64,000 nt of DNA. Origin: Microvelia longipes. Its lineage: Eukaryota > Arthropoda > Insecta > Hemiptera > Veliidae. The position numbers and the translations under genes are program-made. The stretch spans positions 31,281,080 to 31,345,079 of the forward strand of contig JACMZG010001913.1 of the NCBI GenBank assembly GCA_018340805.1, written 5' to 3'. Below, piece after piece: positions 23,259-33,328 of this stretch. The notes under the pieces are model-generated. The model saw only the letters and a program-made list of their open reading frames with translations. It was not told the DNA's origin and searched no databases. Numbering within the stretch: the first letter of the stretch is position 1; every line of letters starts with the position of its first letter.

Positions 23259-23290
23259 ATATATATAAATATAATAATATATATTAACCC
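23162..23290. repeat. (CA)n/(TA)n microsatellite
   Basis: ACACACACATACAATACATA passes into an almost pure TA run with a few AATATA interruptions. The open frames across it are artefacts of the repeat. Confidence 0.85.
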
Positions 23291-23579
23291 ATTCGTAAGG
23301 ACACAAACACATAGAAAAACATAAAAAAGAAACATGCACGATACACGATGATCAGCTACCGAAGAGCCTTTCTTGAAATCATAAAGGGAATAGCTATGGT
23401 GACTAGTTAAAGGTAGGTGTGTCAAGCTATAGACGATCAAAAGTTATACTCTGACCCACGGACTTCCGACAGGGCCTTGGAGGGTTTAAAAGAATCCTTG
23501 AGCGTGGCCATAAACGCTCCTCCACTCTGTTTGACTTACTATTCTGGGCATGTAATAAAAATAATAATGAAACTACAAG

Positions 23580-23660
23580 TAATACAAAAAATCGGGTTCA
23601 GAGTAGTTTAATACTTTTCCTTACAGCTTCGGACTCGCTTCATTCGTCCTTAGTCGTAGT
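23580..23660 (-). repeat. Tail fragment of the 5S-derived family
   Basis: Contains AAATCGGGTTC, TTTTCCTTACAG, and CTTCGGACTCGCTTCATTCG, which match in order the tail modules at 43,160-43,320 and 48,070-48,110. The 5S module itself is absent here. Confidence 0.5.
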
Positions 23661-24086
23661 ATGTCACGATTATCAAAAGCTTTATTTAAGCTTAACCATA
23701 GCTTTATGTTAAGCTATGGTATTTTTCTCCCAACTAATTTTAAGTTTCACCAACTGAGAACGTTGAAATCTAGTTGAAAATTACATAAATAGGCCGTTAA
23801 AATTTTAAATTTTAAAATTTCGCATTTTTAAAATGGTCGAATTTTTTTTTAAAAATGCGACCATTATCATCATGTATGTTGTGTTACAATTTTTCAATTT
23901 TTTGTGTTTGTGTACAATTTTTAATTTATTGGTTTTTAAACTTTGACGATTCAGCAAAATAGGTTATTGAATTTTAAAAGTATCATCTTCCGGACGGCAC
24001 AACTAAACCCAAGGTCTGATTTTTGTGCCAAGTTTTAACTCTGGCACAAAAAGGCGTGACACAGACATGCACACCCACTAACTGAC
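23661..24086. other. Non-coding stretch left of LINE-A
   Basis: No supported gene. 23,960-24,080 weakly resembles the head module of the 5S-derived family (GCACAACTAAACCC, then TTTTTGTGCCAAGTTTTAACTCT). AT-rich palindromic runs lie near 23,798-23,865. Confidence 0.5.
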
Positions 24087-24114
24087 AGTCAGCATTATTT
24101 ATCTATTTAAACGT
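24087..24114. repeat. 28-bp direct repeat, left partner (candidate target duplication)
   Basis: The sequence starting AGTCAGCATTATTTATC here recurs at 33,022-33,050 with one inserted A. The two bracket LINE-A. The left copy is separated from the end of LINE-A by about 210 bp. Confidence 0.7.
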
Positions 24115-24325
24115 CATGATTATCTAAAACTGATGATTGTGATGAAACATCGATTACGGAATTTTAGGGTGAACACAATTTTTTTTATTATACTTACGGC
24201 AGTTGTTGAGGAATTTATAAGCAGCTCACAAAGGACTAGCAGCCCACGTCCGCTATTATAGCAAATGTTTTTGGAAAAATTTTGTATTCCTTTTTTTGGA
24301 GCTAAACTTTGTAAAGTGCCTCTAA

Positions 24326-24350
24326 GATAAGATAAGATAAGATAAGATAA
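24326..24350. repeat. (TAAGA)n tail of LINE-A
   Basis: Five tandem TAAGA-type units on the plus strand, i.e. TCTTA on the LINE strand, directly after the LINE-A 3' region. Such short-motif tails are usual for CR1-like LINEs. Confidence 0.8.
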
Positions 24351-24413
24351 TTAATCAACTAGAAAGTAAGTCAACTTACAATAGCCTTGTCAAAAAAAGT
24401 TAAACATTTTCAG

Positions 24414-25105
24414 TTAAAATTTAAAGTTAAGATACTCATTAACATTATAAAAAACATTCTCTAGGAGAAAGTTCTTAATTTCTTTAAAAAAAGAGTCCAA
24501 AGATAGATCGGTAACGCTATTAGGAAGCTTATTATAAAGTTTTATGCCCAGTACATAATTTCCAACTTCAGACTTCCTCAATCTATGTTTCGGTATTGAT
24601 AAGACATTACTAGACCTAGTTTCATAGTTATGATAATTATTGTTTTTCAAAAAACTATTGAGATTATTTTTTATATAAATCAAAGAATGAAAAATAAATA
24701 GGTTGATAACCGTCATGACTCTATGTTTCTTAAAAAGATCCAGGCAAGATTCCATTTGATGAACTCCTTCAATGATGCGCAGGGAGCGTTTCTGTAGAAT
24801 AAGGATCCTCTCGGTGTTGATATGTCCCCATATCAATATTCCATAGGCGCAGTGAGACTGGATGAAGGCGAAGTAAATATCCTTCAAATTCTTCTGAGGT
24901 AAGTAATCCTTTAGTTTTCTAAGTGCATAAACTCCTGTATTGATTTTCTTACAAACCATATCAACTTGTTGATTCCACGTCAGCTTGCTATCTAATACAA
25001 CTCCTAAGAATTTTAGGTTATCATTTTTAACTTCTGACTTTAGACTGAATATTAAGGTTTGAGTCTTATCTTGGTTCAATAAAAAGTTATTTTCACAACC
25101 ATTGT
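24414..25105 (-). pseudogene. LINE-A reverse transcriptase thumb and C-terminus
   Basis: This is the continuation of LINE-A beyond the LINE-B insertion. It opens with NNFLLNQDKTQTLIF and KFLGVVLDSKLTW (RT motifs D/E and thumb), then AYGILIWG, LILQKRSLRIIEG and HNYETRSSN, the standard C-terminal blocks of CR1/Jockey-like ORF2. Its first residues (N-N-F-L-L-N) continue the motif RMQAIQQWL reconstructed at the junction, which shows that both halves belong to one gene. The frame is open for about 220 codons and ends at 24,414, about 60 bp before the (TAAGA)n tail. Confidence 0.85.
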
Positions 25106-25110
25106 TGTAT

Positions 25111-25111
<1 letters not shown>

Positions 25112-25145
<34 letters not shown>
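25112..25145. repeat. (TTTA)n, tail of LINE-B
   Basis: About eight TTTA units on the plus strand, i.e. a (TAAA)n 3' tail for the minus-strand LINE-B, preceded by its 3' UTR (about 25,146-25,650, AT-rich and non-coding). Confidence 0.9.
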
Positions 25146-25147
<2 letters not shown>

Positions 25148-25663
25148 ATGAGTCCCTAAACGGCAAAACCACTAGTAGGGCGCTCAAGACAAAATACAAT
25201 AATATATACAAAGAAAATAAAACATAATACATAAATAAACAATAGCGAATTAGTTATCAGCTTAAGATAAGAATATAAAATTATCTAATAAAAACAACAA
25301 TAATAAATAATGACTGAATGAAATTTAGAAAATTAAAACTGAATAGTAAAAACAATAACAAGAGAAACAGTTAGGAATTCAGATAAGTTAATCAGATATT
25401 GAACGAAAAATATACTACTAAAAAAGTAAATTCAAATATATATGTGCATTAATAAATAAGTTAAAACACAGTTTAAGATAAAAAATAAAGAATTCGATAA
25501 GAACTTAGCGGATTTAAGAGAGATTTTAGCCTAAATTTAGTTGACTAGATACATAGTTAATAAACTAATTAAAACTAAATATAAAAAAATTAAAAACTCA
25601 GAATAACAAAAAATAATTATTAATAAAACTTTGAATTAAATTAAGCTTAAGTTAACTATTAGA

Positions 25664-27458
25664 TTAACGCCAATTATCGAGGACAGAACGGAGACTACTA
25701 CAGGAGTTATATAGGAAGGAGTATGTGGAAAGGAGTTTACAGAGAGACAAGCGGACGAGGGGAGACAAGGAGGAGAGTTGTCTGATGTAGAGCCAGCGAC
25801 CAGCTCTCCGACCTGGAGGCAGCACCACCACCTCCCTCTGCACCTCGTCACAGCTCACCTCTCTCGAGAGAGCCTTGATCAGGAACAGAGCGTCATAAGC
25901 TGTTCGCCGCCTACTCAGCAACTCGAGGTTAAGGCGCTTACACATAGACTCATAGGAATAATAGACACGACGATACATAACGGAGGTACACAGCTCGGAT
26001 AAAACGACGTTGGATGGATTCGACTTGGTTAGACAGGGTAATACCAAAACAGTTCCACACAGGGGTTGCGTATTCGAGTATTGGACGGACTATGGACTTG
26101 TATAGGGTTACAAGGCATTCTAAGGACAAACCTCGACAAATATTGAGGATTAAACCTAAGGATCTAGAAGCTGAGGATATTTTAGAGGAAATGTGGGGAA
26201 CAAAGGATAATCTGGAATCAAGGATAACTCCTAGGTCACGAATATTGTCAGAATGTGGTATAGGTGAATTATTAAGACTGTAAGGAAAGGAGATATTGTT
26301 AGTGGAGCGAAAAGGAAATAACATTTGATTTGTTTACATTAAAAAACCATCTTATTAGCACAAGCCCAGCTTTCAAGAGTAAACAAATCATTTTGAAGGA
26401 GTAGACAAGAGGAAGAAACAACGATAACTCTGGAAATTCGGAAATCATCGGCAAAAAAGGAATAATCGCTGGTTAGGTTGTGACTGATATCGTTTACAAA
26501 CAAAAGGAATAGTAAGGGACCAAGAATAGAGCCTTGAGGGACACCAGATGAAGCTATATAAGGATCAGAAAGGGATGAGGAAACTCGCACACGACAAGGA
26601 CGATTGGTAAGGAAACTATAAATCCACATAATAAGAGGAACAGAGAAGTTAAATTGGGTCAGGAGTTTCATAATAAGTAGAATGTGGTCGACTTTGTCAA
26701 ACGCTTTGCTCATGTCAAGATTAATAGAATCAACCTGTTTTCGAGCACTAACATGAGGACCAATATTTGACAGAAATGAGACTAGGTTAGTTACAGTGGA
26801 ATGCGAGGGACGGAAGCCATGTTGTTTAGGATTGAGAAGTGGGTAACATAAAGGAGCAATTTCATTATGGACAACTCTTTCGAAAACTTTACTAAATGAA
26901 TTTGTTAGTGCTATGGGTCTGTAATTTTCTGCTTTGGATTTATCGCCAGATTTAAAAATAGGCACAACATTAGACATTTTCCAAGCAGAAGAAAGGTCAC
27001 AGAAGCAAAGCTTTTATTAAAAATACAGCATAAAACTGGGCGAATATTTCTGCATGGCCCTTAACAATAAAGCTAGGAATAAAATCGGGCCCAGCTGATT
27101 TTTTATTTTTTAAACTTAAAATGGCTTTATGGACTTTATCTATGGATAAGATAGGGAGGTTAATACAGTTATTTGGATTAGGAGGAACAAGGACACTAGG
27201 ATCAAAAGGAGTACTATTAACAAACACAGATTTGAAAAAGTTGGCGAAAATATTGGCTTGACTTTTAGATTCGGTAATATGTACATTATTATCAATTATG
27301 GCAGGAATAGAAGAATTACTAGTATCAGATCTTGATGATTTAATATATTGCCAGAATGTTGAAGGGTCAGCTTTTAAAGAAGAATCCACTTTCGCCTTTA
27401 GTAATAAATCGTCCAACTGAAGTTGATTATCAGCCTGGCGCCTATAGATGGAATGCAT
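25664..27458 (-). pseudogene. LINE-B reverse transcriptase and C-terminus
   Basis: ILSLKNKKSAGPDFIPSFIV near 27,125-27,065 starts the polymerase. After a shift near 26,990 come VVPIFKSGDKSKAENYRPIA, PKQHGFRPSHST near 26,830, NLDMSKAFDKVDH near 26,730 (motif A), SSGVPQGSILGPLLF near 26,530 (motif B) and SFFADDFRI near 26,460 (motif C, DD kept). The thumb follows in another frame (LGVILDSRLSF, then LYKSIVRPILEYATPVWN near 26,100-26,050). The C-terminal YESMCKRLNLELLSRRR lies near 25,950-25,900. There are about three frameshifts; all catalytic motifs are preserved. Confidence 0.85.
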
Positions 27459-27517
27459 ATTATTATAGAGCTGCTTACTCGTACGTTTATACTTCCTGCA
27501 GTAATAGTTTTTCTTTT

Positions 27518-28453
27518 TTATGTAAGACTGGAGTTTAAAGCTAAACCAAGACGGGAATTTTGTATTTTCACTACGACTGATGGTATATGTCTTTCGATGA
27601 CATCATTAACAAGATTAGTGAAAATTTCGACTGCATTATTAACATCAGTGGTACTGTAAACTTCAGCAAAGTCAATCGACTTCATGTCTTGGTACAGGGC
27701 TAAATAGTCGCCAGCGGAGAAATTCCGGCTTTTACATTCAGAAGCAGGAGATTTACATGTACGGATGTTAGGTAGCGTTATATCAAGAGTAGGATGGTAC
27801 GAATCTTCAGGCACCAGCGGATACATACTCCTAGAGACCGAGGGTGAAGTATTGTTGGCCAGAACTAAATCTAGCAGACCTTGATGGCTATTATTAATAT
27901 TGTTGTACTGACTGATGCCCATAAGCGAACAAAAATTAATAATAACTTCAGCACGATTAGCCTTATTTCTAGGTCCATTGTATGTCATGTTTTCCCAGTC
28001 CACTGCAGGAATATTGAAGTCACCAATTAGATAGACAGGACAATCACTTGGTAGTTTTACAGATAAGTTGTTAAAATATTCTTCAAGTGAATAATATCAA
28101 CGTGATCGGGAAAATAATGAGCTCCGATGAAAATTGGCTTCTTATTTCTGTTTGATTTCAACCCAAGTGACCTCTAAAGACCCCTCCAAATCCTTACGCC
28201 GAACATAACTCATGCTGTTTGATAGAGCTATAAGAGATCCACCGCCTAAGGTAGAACCTATAATATCATAGTCCCTGTCTGTTCTTTCGACTATATAAGA
28301 ATTTGGAAAGAGCTGGCAGTTTAATATAGAAGAATTTAGCCAAGATTCAGTTATGATAAAGATGTCAGCTGAAGAAAGAGTAGTAGACCTGAAAAATTGG
28401 CTAACTTTAGTTCTCAACCCTCTTACGTTTTGGTACTGGATTGTTAGAGCCAT
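27518..28453 (-). pseudogene. LINE-B APE-type endonuclease
   Basis: IQYQNVRGLRTK near 28,440 (catalytic N), IIITESWLNSS-like IFIITESWLN near 28,350 (E), and YLIGDFNIPAVDW near 28,030-27,995 (D and N) are visible. The middle is crossed by a frameshift between 28,142 and 28,003. QGLLDLVLAN near 27,890 and EDSYHPTLDI near 27,810 correspond to the LDLV and SDHxP boxes, the latter with YHP in place of DHxP. ORF2 begins only a few bases after ORF1 ends (28,459 versus 28,453), a compact arrangement typical of these LINEs. Confidence 0.8.
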
Positions 28454-28458
28454 AGTAG

Positions 28459-29646
28459 TTAATTTGTAACGCCGTCCTCCGCGGTCACAGGCAAAACTGA
28501 GTCCAACATGTTTGGTTTGAGCGGGCCTCTAAACTCTTTAACCAAACAACCACATGGCCAGTACTCTGCTGTATTCAGAGTGTCAGCGACAGAAGCAGGA
28601 AGAGATATATGAAAGGACGAATAATTAGACGAGCGTACTTTGAGTTTAGACACTTTAAAATCAGTTTCTTTCAGTTGAGTATTTAATTCAAGGATATAAG
28701 TTTTCAGATCCTCATCAGAAGTAGTTGAGTCAAGGCGAGTAACAAAAAGAGATTTACGCTTCAGCACTGTTCTTAAGCTTGAATTAGGTTTTGAACCAGT
28801 AATTCCAGGTTTACGAGGAACACGAGGAGCAGCCTTGGCAGAAGAATTGAATTCGTTATTGTTATGCTTATTCGGATTACTACTGTTTTTACGCTAAACA
28901 ATAATGAAGGGATTATTTGGATCATCAGAATTAATTTGAAAAACTGCGGGAGATTGCTGGTAGGTCGAGTTGTTTGAACGCGCAGGTTCAGAGTTTTGTA
29001 GAATAAGAGTAGGGACGGCGGAGGTAGAAGGGACGGACCCAGGCGCAGTGGTGTCAGTAGCCGGCTTGCTTCTAAGCGAGCCGGTACCCTCCGGAGTGGG
29101 GGTAACGACCGCAGGCCGACTAGCCACCTCAGCGAATGTATTGAAGGCTTTAGTACTGCGAGATTCGAGCGCAGCTATCTTGTTTTTTAACTCTTTGTTT
29201 TCGTCGACCAGGTGGCCTACTATTGACAACAAACTATCAAACTTGTTGTTTAAAGATGTTAAAAGGTCAATCTGCATTGCTGAGTTCACTAAACCTTCAA
29301 GTAAAATATTGTTAGAGCTCAAGGAATCAATATTTTCAGTCGTATGACCTTGCACCTTATTCAAGATAGAAGTTTTAATAGAGTTAACATTAGACTCACC
29401 GGAACGGCGCGGAGTGACAGGAACATTGTCAGATCTGCTCTTCAAGCATTCATCACACTTCCATGATGCGACAAGTAGATCGAATTCTTCAGATGAAATG
29501 TTTTTACAAGAAGCATGAAGGGCCCGCTGGCAGTTGTTCACACAAGAAAGAACATTTTGGAAAGTCATAATTTTCTGGTTACAGATAATGCAAAGGACAG
29601 CAGTATTGCGGGTAATCGGACGTAAAGGGTCCTTAATGGGACCCAT
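28459..29646 (-). pseudogene. LINE-B ORF1 (PHD finger, coiled coil, FP25k/RRM-like C-terminus)
   Basis: I place the start at the ATG at 29,646 (MGPIKDP). Residues about 15-70 form a Cys/His finger: LCIICNQK, LSCVNNCQ, LHASCKN and WKCDECL, a PHD-like C2-C2-HC-C2 layout. A Leu/Lys/Glu-rich coiled segment follows (LVDENKELKNKIAALESRS), then a Pro/Ser/Thr-rich linker. One TAG at about 28,894 interrupts the frame. Past it the frame resumes and shifts into KSLFVTRLDSTTSDEDLK, SNYSSFHISLP and YWPCGCLVKEFRG, the C-terminal block typical of CR1-like ORF1s. The product would bind LINE RNA; the in-frame stop makes it a pseudogene unless read through. Confidence 0.8.
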
Positions 29647-29769
29647 TACGAAAGTAAGAAACAAAACACGTTAGAAACTGAACGATATAAAAAGGCTCGA
29701 ATAAAAACTAGATAATATGGTAAGGTAGATGTGCACTAGTCCACTGCGAAACTTAGAATGATTAGAATA

Positions 29770-30792
29770 TGTATTGCTTGCATTCTCACTAATGCTCTGT
29801 TTTCTATTTGTTTCAGATCAGGTCCTGAGCAGTACATGTTGGTATCATCACAAAACATAACAATTGCCTCATCCTCACTTTCACCGACTAAGTCCTTTAA
29901 ATATTTATCAAGGTCATTAGTGACAATTATGAATAAAATTGGTCCTATAACTGACCTTTGTGGTACTCCAATAGGAACAGCTCTTGTTTCCGATACCTTA
30001 TTACCACATTGTACATACTGTGTTCTGCTCTGTAGAAAAGATTGAAAAAGGGCAATTGCCTTACCTTTAATTCCAAGGGATTTCATTTTATTCAATAATA
30101 TTTTGTGAGGAACCCTGTCGAAGGCCTTAGATAAGTCACAACAGTCAATTCTTGCGTGATCACATTTTTCCAGGCATTTGATGACCATATCCACAATTTT
30201 CATTATGGCAGAAGTAGTACTCCTACCTTTCCGATATCCATATTGACTGTTTGATAAAAGCTTATTTGTCTCTAAATAATTAACCAGCTGAATTTTCATA
30301 ATGCTTTCTAGGAAACACGGGAGTAATAGATATAGGTCGGTAATTTGCAGCCTCGTCCTTACTGCCCTTCTTATGTATTGGTATGACTTTAGTTTTCTTT
30401 AGGGCCATTGGAAAAACTCCATTTTTAAGGCATTGGTTGAAAAGGTGAGTAAGAGGTTCAACTATCTCAGGTATTATCTTCTTTAAAAGGTTGGTTGACA
30501 TATTGTAAGTATCTCTACAGTTAGAATTTTTCATGTTACTAATAATTTTATTTATATCTTTTTCTGTTACAGGAGAAAAGCAGAACTGAGTGTCGGTGAT
30601 TTCTTGAGGTGGAATGGAACAGTTAATATTATCTTCACTGCCCACAGAGTCCAAGAAGTAGTTATTTAATTGATCAGGAGCTAAATTTTCAATTACAGTC
30701 GATTTGGATTTTCCAATTTCTTCGTTAATTATTTTCCATGCTGATTTAGTTGGATTACTACTACTTTCAAGAATCTCCATGTTATATTTCAA
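29770..30792 (-). pseudogene. LINE-A reverse transcriptase, N-terminal part
   Basis: TKVIPIHKKGSKDEAANYRP near 30,400-30,340 is the RT0-1 block. After a shift near 30,290 follow NSQYGYRKGRSTTSA (30,245-30,200), DLSKAFDRVPH near 30,130 (motif A) and IGVPQRSVIGPILF near 29,970-29,930 (motif B). Motif C reads MFCDDTNMY near 29,860, so the usual FADD is FCDD while both aspartates are kept. The frame ends at RALVRMQAI, where LINE-B is inserted; translation past that point is host-junction noise. Confidence 0.85.
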
Positions 30793-30882
30793 ATTGTGAA
30801 GTTTAAGATTCTTCCTGTAAGATTTTCTGAGAGATTTGTAAGTTCTCCAGCCAGTACTATTCTTATTATCTTTATAATTATC

Positions 30883-31790
30883 CTATAAATATAAGACTTC
30901 TTGCCTCATGTTTTTGAGTTCTTTGTTCATCCACTTACTTTTTTTATTTTTATTTATTTGTTTAACCTTTTCTGGAAAACAAACGTTCATATAATTATTA
31001 AGAACATTGAAGAATGTATCAAATTTATCTCTTTCGTGTCCAATACTTTCAAGCTGTTTCCAGTCACATTTTCGTAATGTATCCTTAAGCATTTCAATTC
31101 CTTCATTTGTATGTGGTCTAACAGTATATTTAGTATTGGCTTGACACCTGCTATCATTTAGCTGGTAATTTATATTAATAATGTTGTGATCTGAAAATCC
31201 AAGATCTTGAACATTTGTTTTAAATAAATGAGTAATCTCTCTATTGACGGCTATGTTATCCAGGCATGCATTCTTGCGTGTAGGTTCCTCAATAAGAAAA
31301 TGTAAACCAAAGGATGTAAGAAGGTTGACGAGTTCTTTCCTATTATTACAATTATTGTCAAGAAAATTTACATTCCAATCAGCACTCACAACAATAGGAA
31401 GTTTTTATTATTACATATTTTAAAATTTTCCATAATTTCAAGAAATTCATTGAAGTTGCCAGTAGGAGGTCTATATATACAAAGTACTATTGCTTTAGGT
31501 TTGGTTATCTCAATGGCAGCTACTTCACAAACACTTTCTTTAGACAGATCAGTTATTTTACTTAGTGCTTTATAGTTAAGTCCAGTTTTTACAGAGATCA
31601 TTGCTCCGCCATTCTTTTTTATTTTCCTGTTAAATATCGAGGCTGTTTCAAAGTTAGAAACATTGTACAAATTATTTTCTTCTGGCCTCAGCCAGTGTTC
31701 AGTGGTCAGAATAACATCGTAATCATTTGATTTGGCAATAACATCAAGTTCGTCAATTTTATTTCGAAGACACTGTACATTATTATACAT
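30883..31790 (-). pseudogene. LINE-A APE-type endonuclease
   Basis: Two overlapping frames. YNNVQCLRNKIDELD near 31,790 carries the catalytic N; TTEHWLRPEENN near 31,690 the E; IYRPPTGNFNEF near 31,480 is a family hallmark. After a one-base shift comes SADWNVNFLDNN near 31,380, where GDxN has become ADWN (D and N kept), then LDNIAVN near 31,260 and FSDHNIININ near 31,190 (D-H pair). Catalytic residues are therefore mostly intact; one frameshift lies near 31,388. It is followed directly by the reverse transcriptase, as in ORF2. Confidence 0.8.
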
Positions 31791-31828
31791 AAATCTAAAA
31801 TATTTACACGAGTTTTGATCTTTATTAT

Positions 31829-32925
31829 TTACATTTGTCTTTTTGATGTTTTTGAGGGTACTTCCAGGGTATTCCTGAAAGTTCTCTTTCTGTGCTTTTG
31901 AGCTCTTCGTTGGAATAAAAAATGATCAATCCTTATGTTTTCTGGCCAGAATGTTGGGTCTAATATAGTATCTTTGTGATTAAGTTCAACTCCGATTTTA
32001 AAACATGGTAGTCTTCCATTTGTATCTAATTTTTCACAAATACAGGTGCAGTCCGGGTTAATTTTTTCTTTAATGTAGTTACTTACGATTTGTGCCGTTG
32101 TTCCTTCTTGAGTTCGTCCTATAAATAGCCAAAATAGTCTTGGGGCTCCAGTGAGAGTTTTCGTATTTTGCAATCCATTTTCGGTTTTTCTAGTGCCGTA
32201 GACTCGGATTTGGTTAGATCCTCCTGATTTTCTGTCTTTACTATCACTGCGTTTTTTTTACGGATCACTTTTGTTTTTATTGTCATTTTTAATATCAATT
32301 ACACTAGGATTTTCTTTCGAATCACTTTCGTTTTTAATTTCTTTGTGTTTACCTACATTATCTTCTTGATCTTTTTCTTTTTGAGGTATTCCTACAGTGT
32401 TGCCAATATCTGTTTGATCTTCTTCCTTACATTGTTCTTTTTCCACTTCTGTTACAGCGGTTACGTCATTTTTGTTTTTATCATCCATTTCGTTTGAAAC
32501 GTTGTCTTTTACTAAATTTTCGTTTTTTCACTTGAAAATTCTTCATATTTAAGGTTTATGGAGTCTATTGTAGTTAACAAACCATTTTGGGTTGCTTCTA
32601 TATCTTTTATTTGTTTTGATAACATTTCTTTAATAGTGGTGTTTTCCGTGTGTGATTTACGAATTTCCGATCTTAATAGTTCAAATTCACTTTTCAAAGT
32701 TTTAAGAATGTTGAAAATTGATAAGAGGTGGTCCGGTTGGCACTTTTTGCAAAAAAATAATACTTTACGATTGTTTTTTATGTGTAGTGCTTTCATCTCA
32801 CTACTCGTAACTTCAAAACATTTCACGCCGTTGTGAAAAAAGCTTTCGCATAAGTCACATTTTATGTTTTCCTCGTTAGATTTTATATCTAATTTACAGT
32901 TAGAACACTTTTTTGGAGTACCCAT
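31829..32925 (-). pseudogene. LINE-A ORF1 (PHD-type finger, acidic linker, C-terminal domain)
   Basis: The start is ATG at 32,925 (MGTPKKCSNCKL). The first about 65 residues hold a Cys4-His-Cys3-like pattern: C..C, C..C, then FFHNGVKCF, and FFCKKCQPD, i.e. a PHD/ESSS-type finger common in CR1-like ORF1 proteins. A coiled, charged stretch follows. The frame then shifts to a very acidic/Lys-rich linker (32,488-32,258) and again to a C-terminal part (32,173-31,829) with LFWLFIGRTQEGTT, LPCFKIGVE and FWPENIRIDHF, like the RRM/FP25k-like end of such ORF1s. Function in the family is RNA binding; two frame breaks disable it here. Confidence 0.75.
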
Positions 32926-33002
32926 AGTTTTAAATATTTGAAAAATAATTTATAAAAACTTTAGAACACGCACGCTTTGTTATCACTTTGTTATCTTTGT
33001 TA

Positions 33003-33021
33003 TCTTATCTTATCTTATCTT
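33003..33021. repeat. (TTATC)n tract at the 5' end of LINE-A
   Basis: TTATCTTATC repeats here are the reverse complement of the (TAAGA)n tract at 24,326-24,350. The two tracts therefore form an inverted pair around the element. Confidence 0.75.
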
Positions 33022-33050
33022 AGTCAGCATTATTTATCTATTTAAAACGT
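33022..33050. repeat. Direct repeat, right partner (candidate target duplication of LINE-A)
   Basis: Matches 24,087-24,114 over 28 bp with one extra A. It lies immediately outside the (TTATC)n tract. Confidence 0.7.
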
Positions 33051-33129
33051 TAAGATGACTGTACATCAAATGTTGCCTGATGAGTCGTGCGGGGCGAAGG
33101 TATATTTTATTTAATGAAAATTCGCTATG

Positions 33130-33137
33130 ATTAGGAC

Positions 33138-33142
<5 letters not shown>
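33130..33142. repeat. 13-bp direct repeat flanking the BEL-2 locus, left
   Basis: ATTAGGACCATAA here recurs exactly at 40,278-40,290. The left copy runs into the poly(A) run. Confidence 0.75.

Positions 33143-33190
<48 letters not shown>
33141..33190. repeat. A50 homopolymer
   Basis: Fifty uninterrupted adenines separate the left 13-bp repeat from an inverted gag fragment. The length may be inflated or uncertain because of sequencing. Confidence 0.85.
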
Positions 33191-33195
<5 letters not shown>

Positions 33196-33280
33196 ACAGA
33201 CTGGACACTTAGTGCTTGTAGCAGAATGTTGCTTAGCTACATAGGCTTGCGTTGTTTTAGAAGAGCGAGACGAGTTAGAG
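33191..33280 (-). repeat. Inverted copy of a BEL-2 gag segment
   Basis: These 90 bp are the reverse complement of 35,037-35,126 (the gag linker and first zinc knuckle) without a difference that I could see. The right edge overlaps the partial LTR by the shared hexamer TTAGAG, which looks like a microhomology junction. Confidence 0.9.
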
Positions 33281-33328
33281 TAGAACCGCCTAGGATTCTA
33301 CATTTCATACCAGAGAAACGCCACACCA
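33275..33328 (+). repeat. Truncated 5' LTR of BEL-2 (last 54 bp only)
   Basis: Matches 40,119-40,172, from TTAGAGTAGAACCGCC to ACGCCACACCA. The first about 560 bp of a normal 5' LTR are missing and are replaced by the inverted gag segment, so no LTR promoter remains upstream of gag. Confidence 0.9.

Larger units (their letters stand above)
25106..29775 (-). mobile_element. LINE-B: nearly full-length PHD-type LINE inserted in LINE-A
   Basis: On the minus strand: ORF1 with a PHD finger (29,646-28,459), endonuclease (28,453-27,518), reverse transcriptase and C-terminus (27,458-25,664), 3' UTR (about 25,650-25,146) and a (TAAA)n tail (25,145-25,112). TGTATT occurs at 25,106-25,111 and 29,770-29,775 and is the candidate target duplication; joining the flanks across it restores the LINE-A frame into QQW. 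A few frameshifts and stops are present, fewer than in LINE-A or LINE-C, consistent with a younger insertion. Confidence 0.9.
24326..33020 (-). mobile_element. LINE-A: CR1/Jockey-like LINE, split by LINE-B
   Basis: On the minus strand: PHD-finger ORF1 (32,925-31,829), endonuclease (31,790-30,883), reverse transcriptase (30,792-29,770), then LINE-B, then the rest of the reverse transcriptase and C-terminus (25,105-24,414). Removing LINE-B leaves about 4.0 kb. A (TAAGA)n tract ends the element at 24,326-24,350, and an inverted tract of the same repeat lies at its 5' end (33,003-33,021). Frameshifts between the domain pieces show that this copy is inactive. Confidence 0.85.

Noticed and set aside
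23096..23440. Open frames rich in I and Y
   Set aside because: They are translations of the (TA)n/(CA)n microsatellite.
25778..26283. Plus-strand open frames of 74-89 codons
   Set aside because: Antisense to the LINE-B reverse transcriptase, whose motifs are clear on the minus strand.
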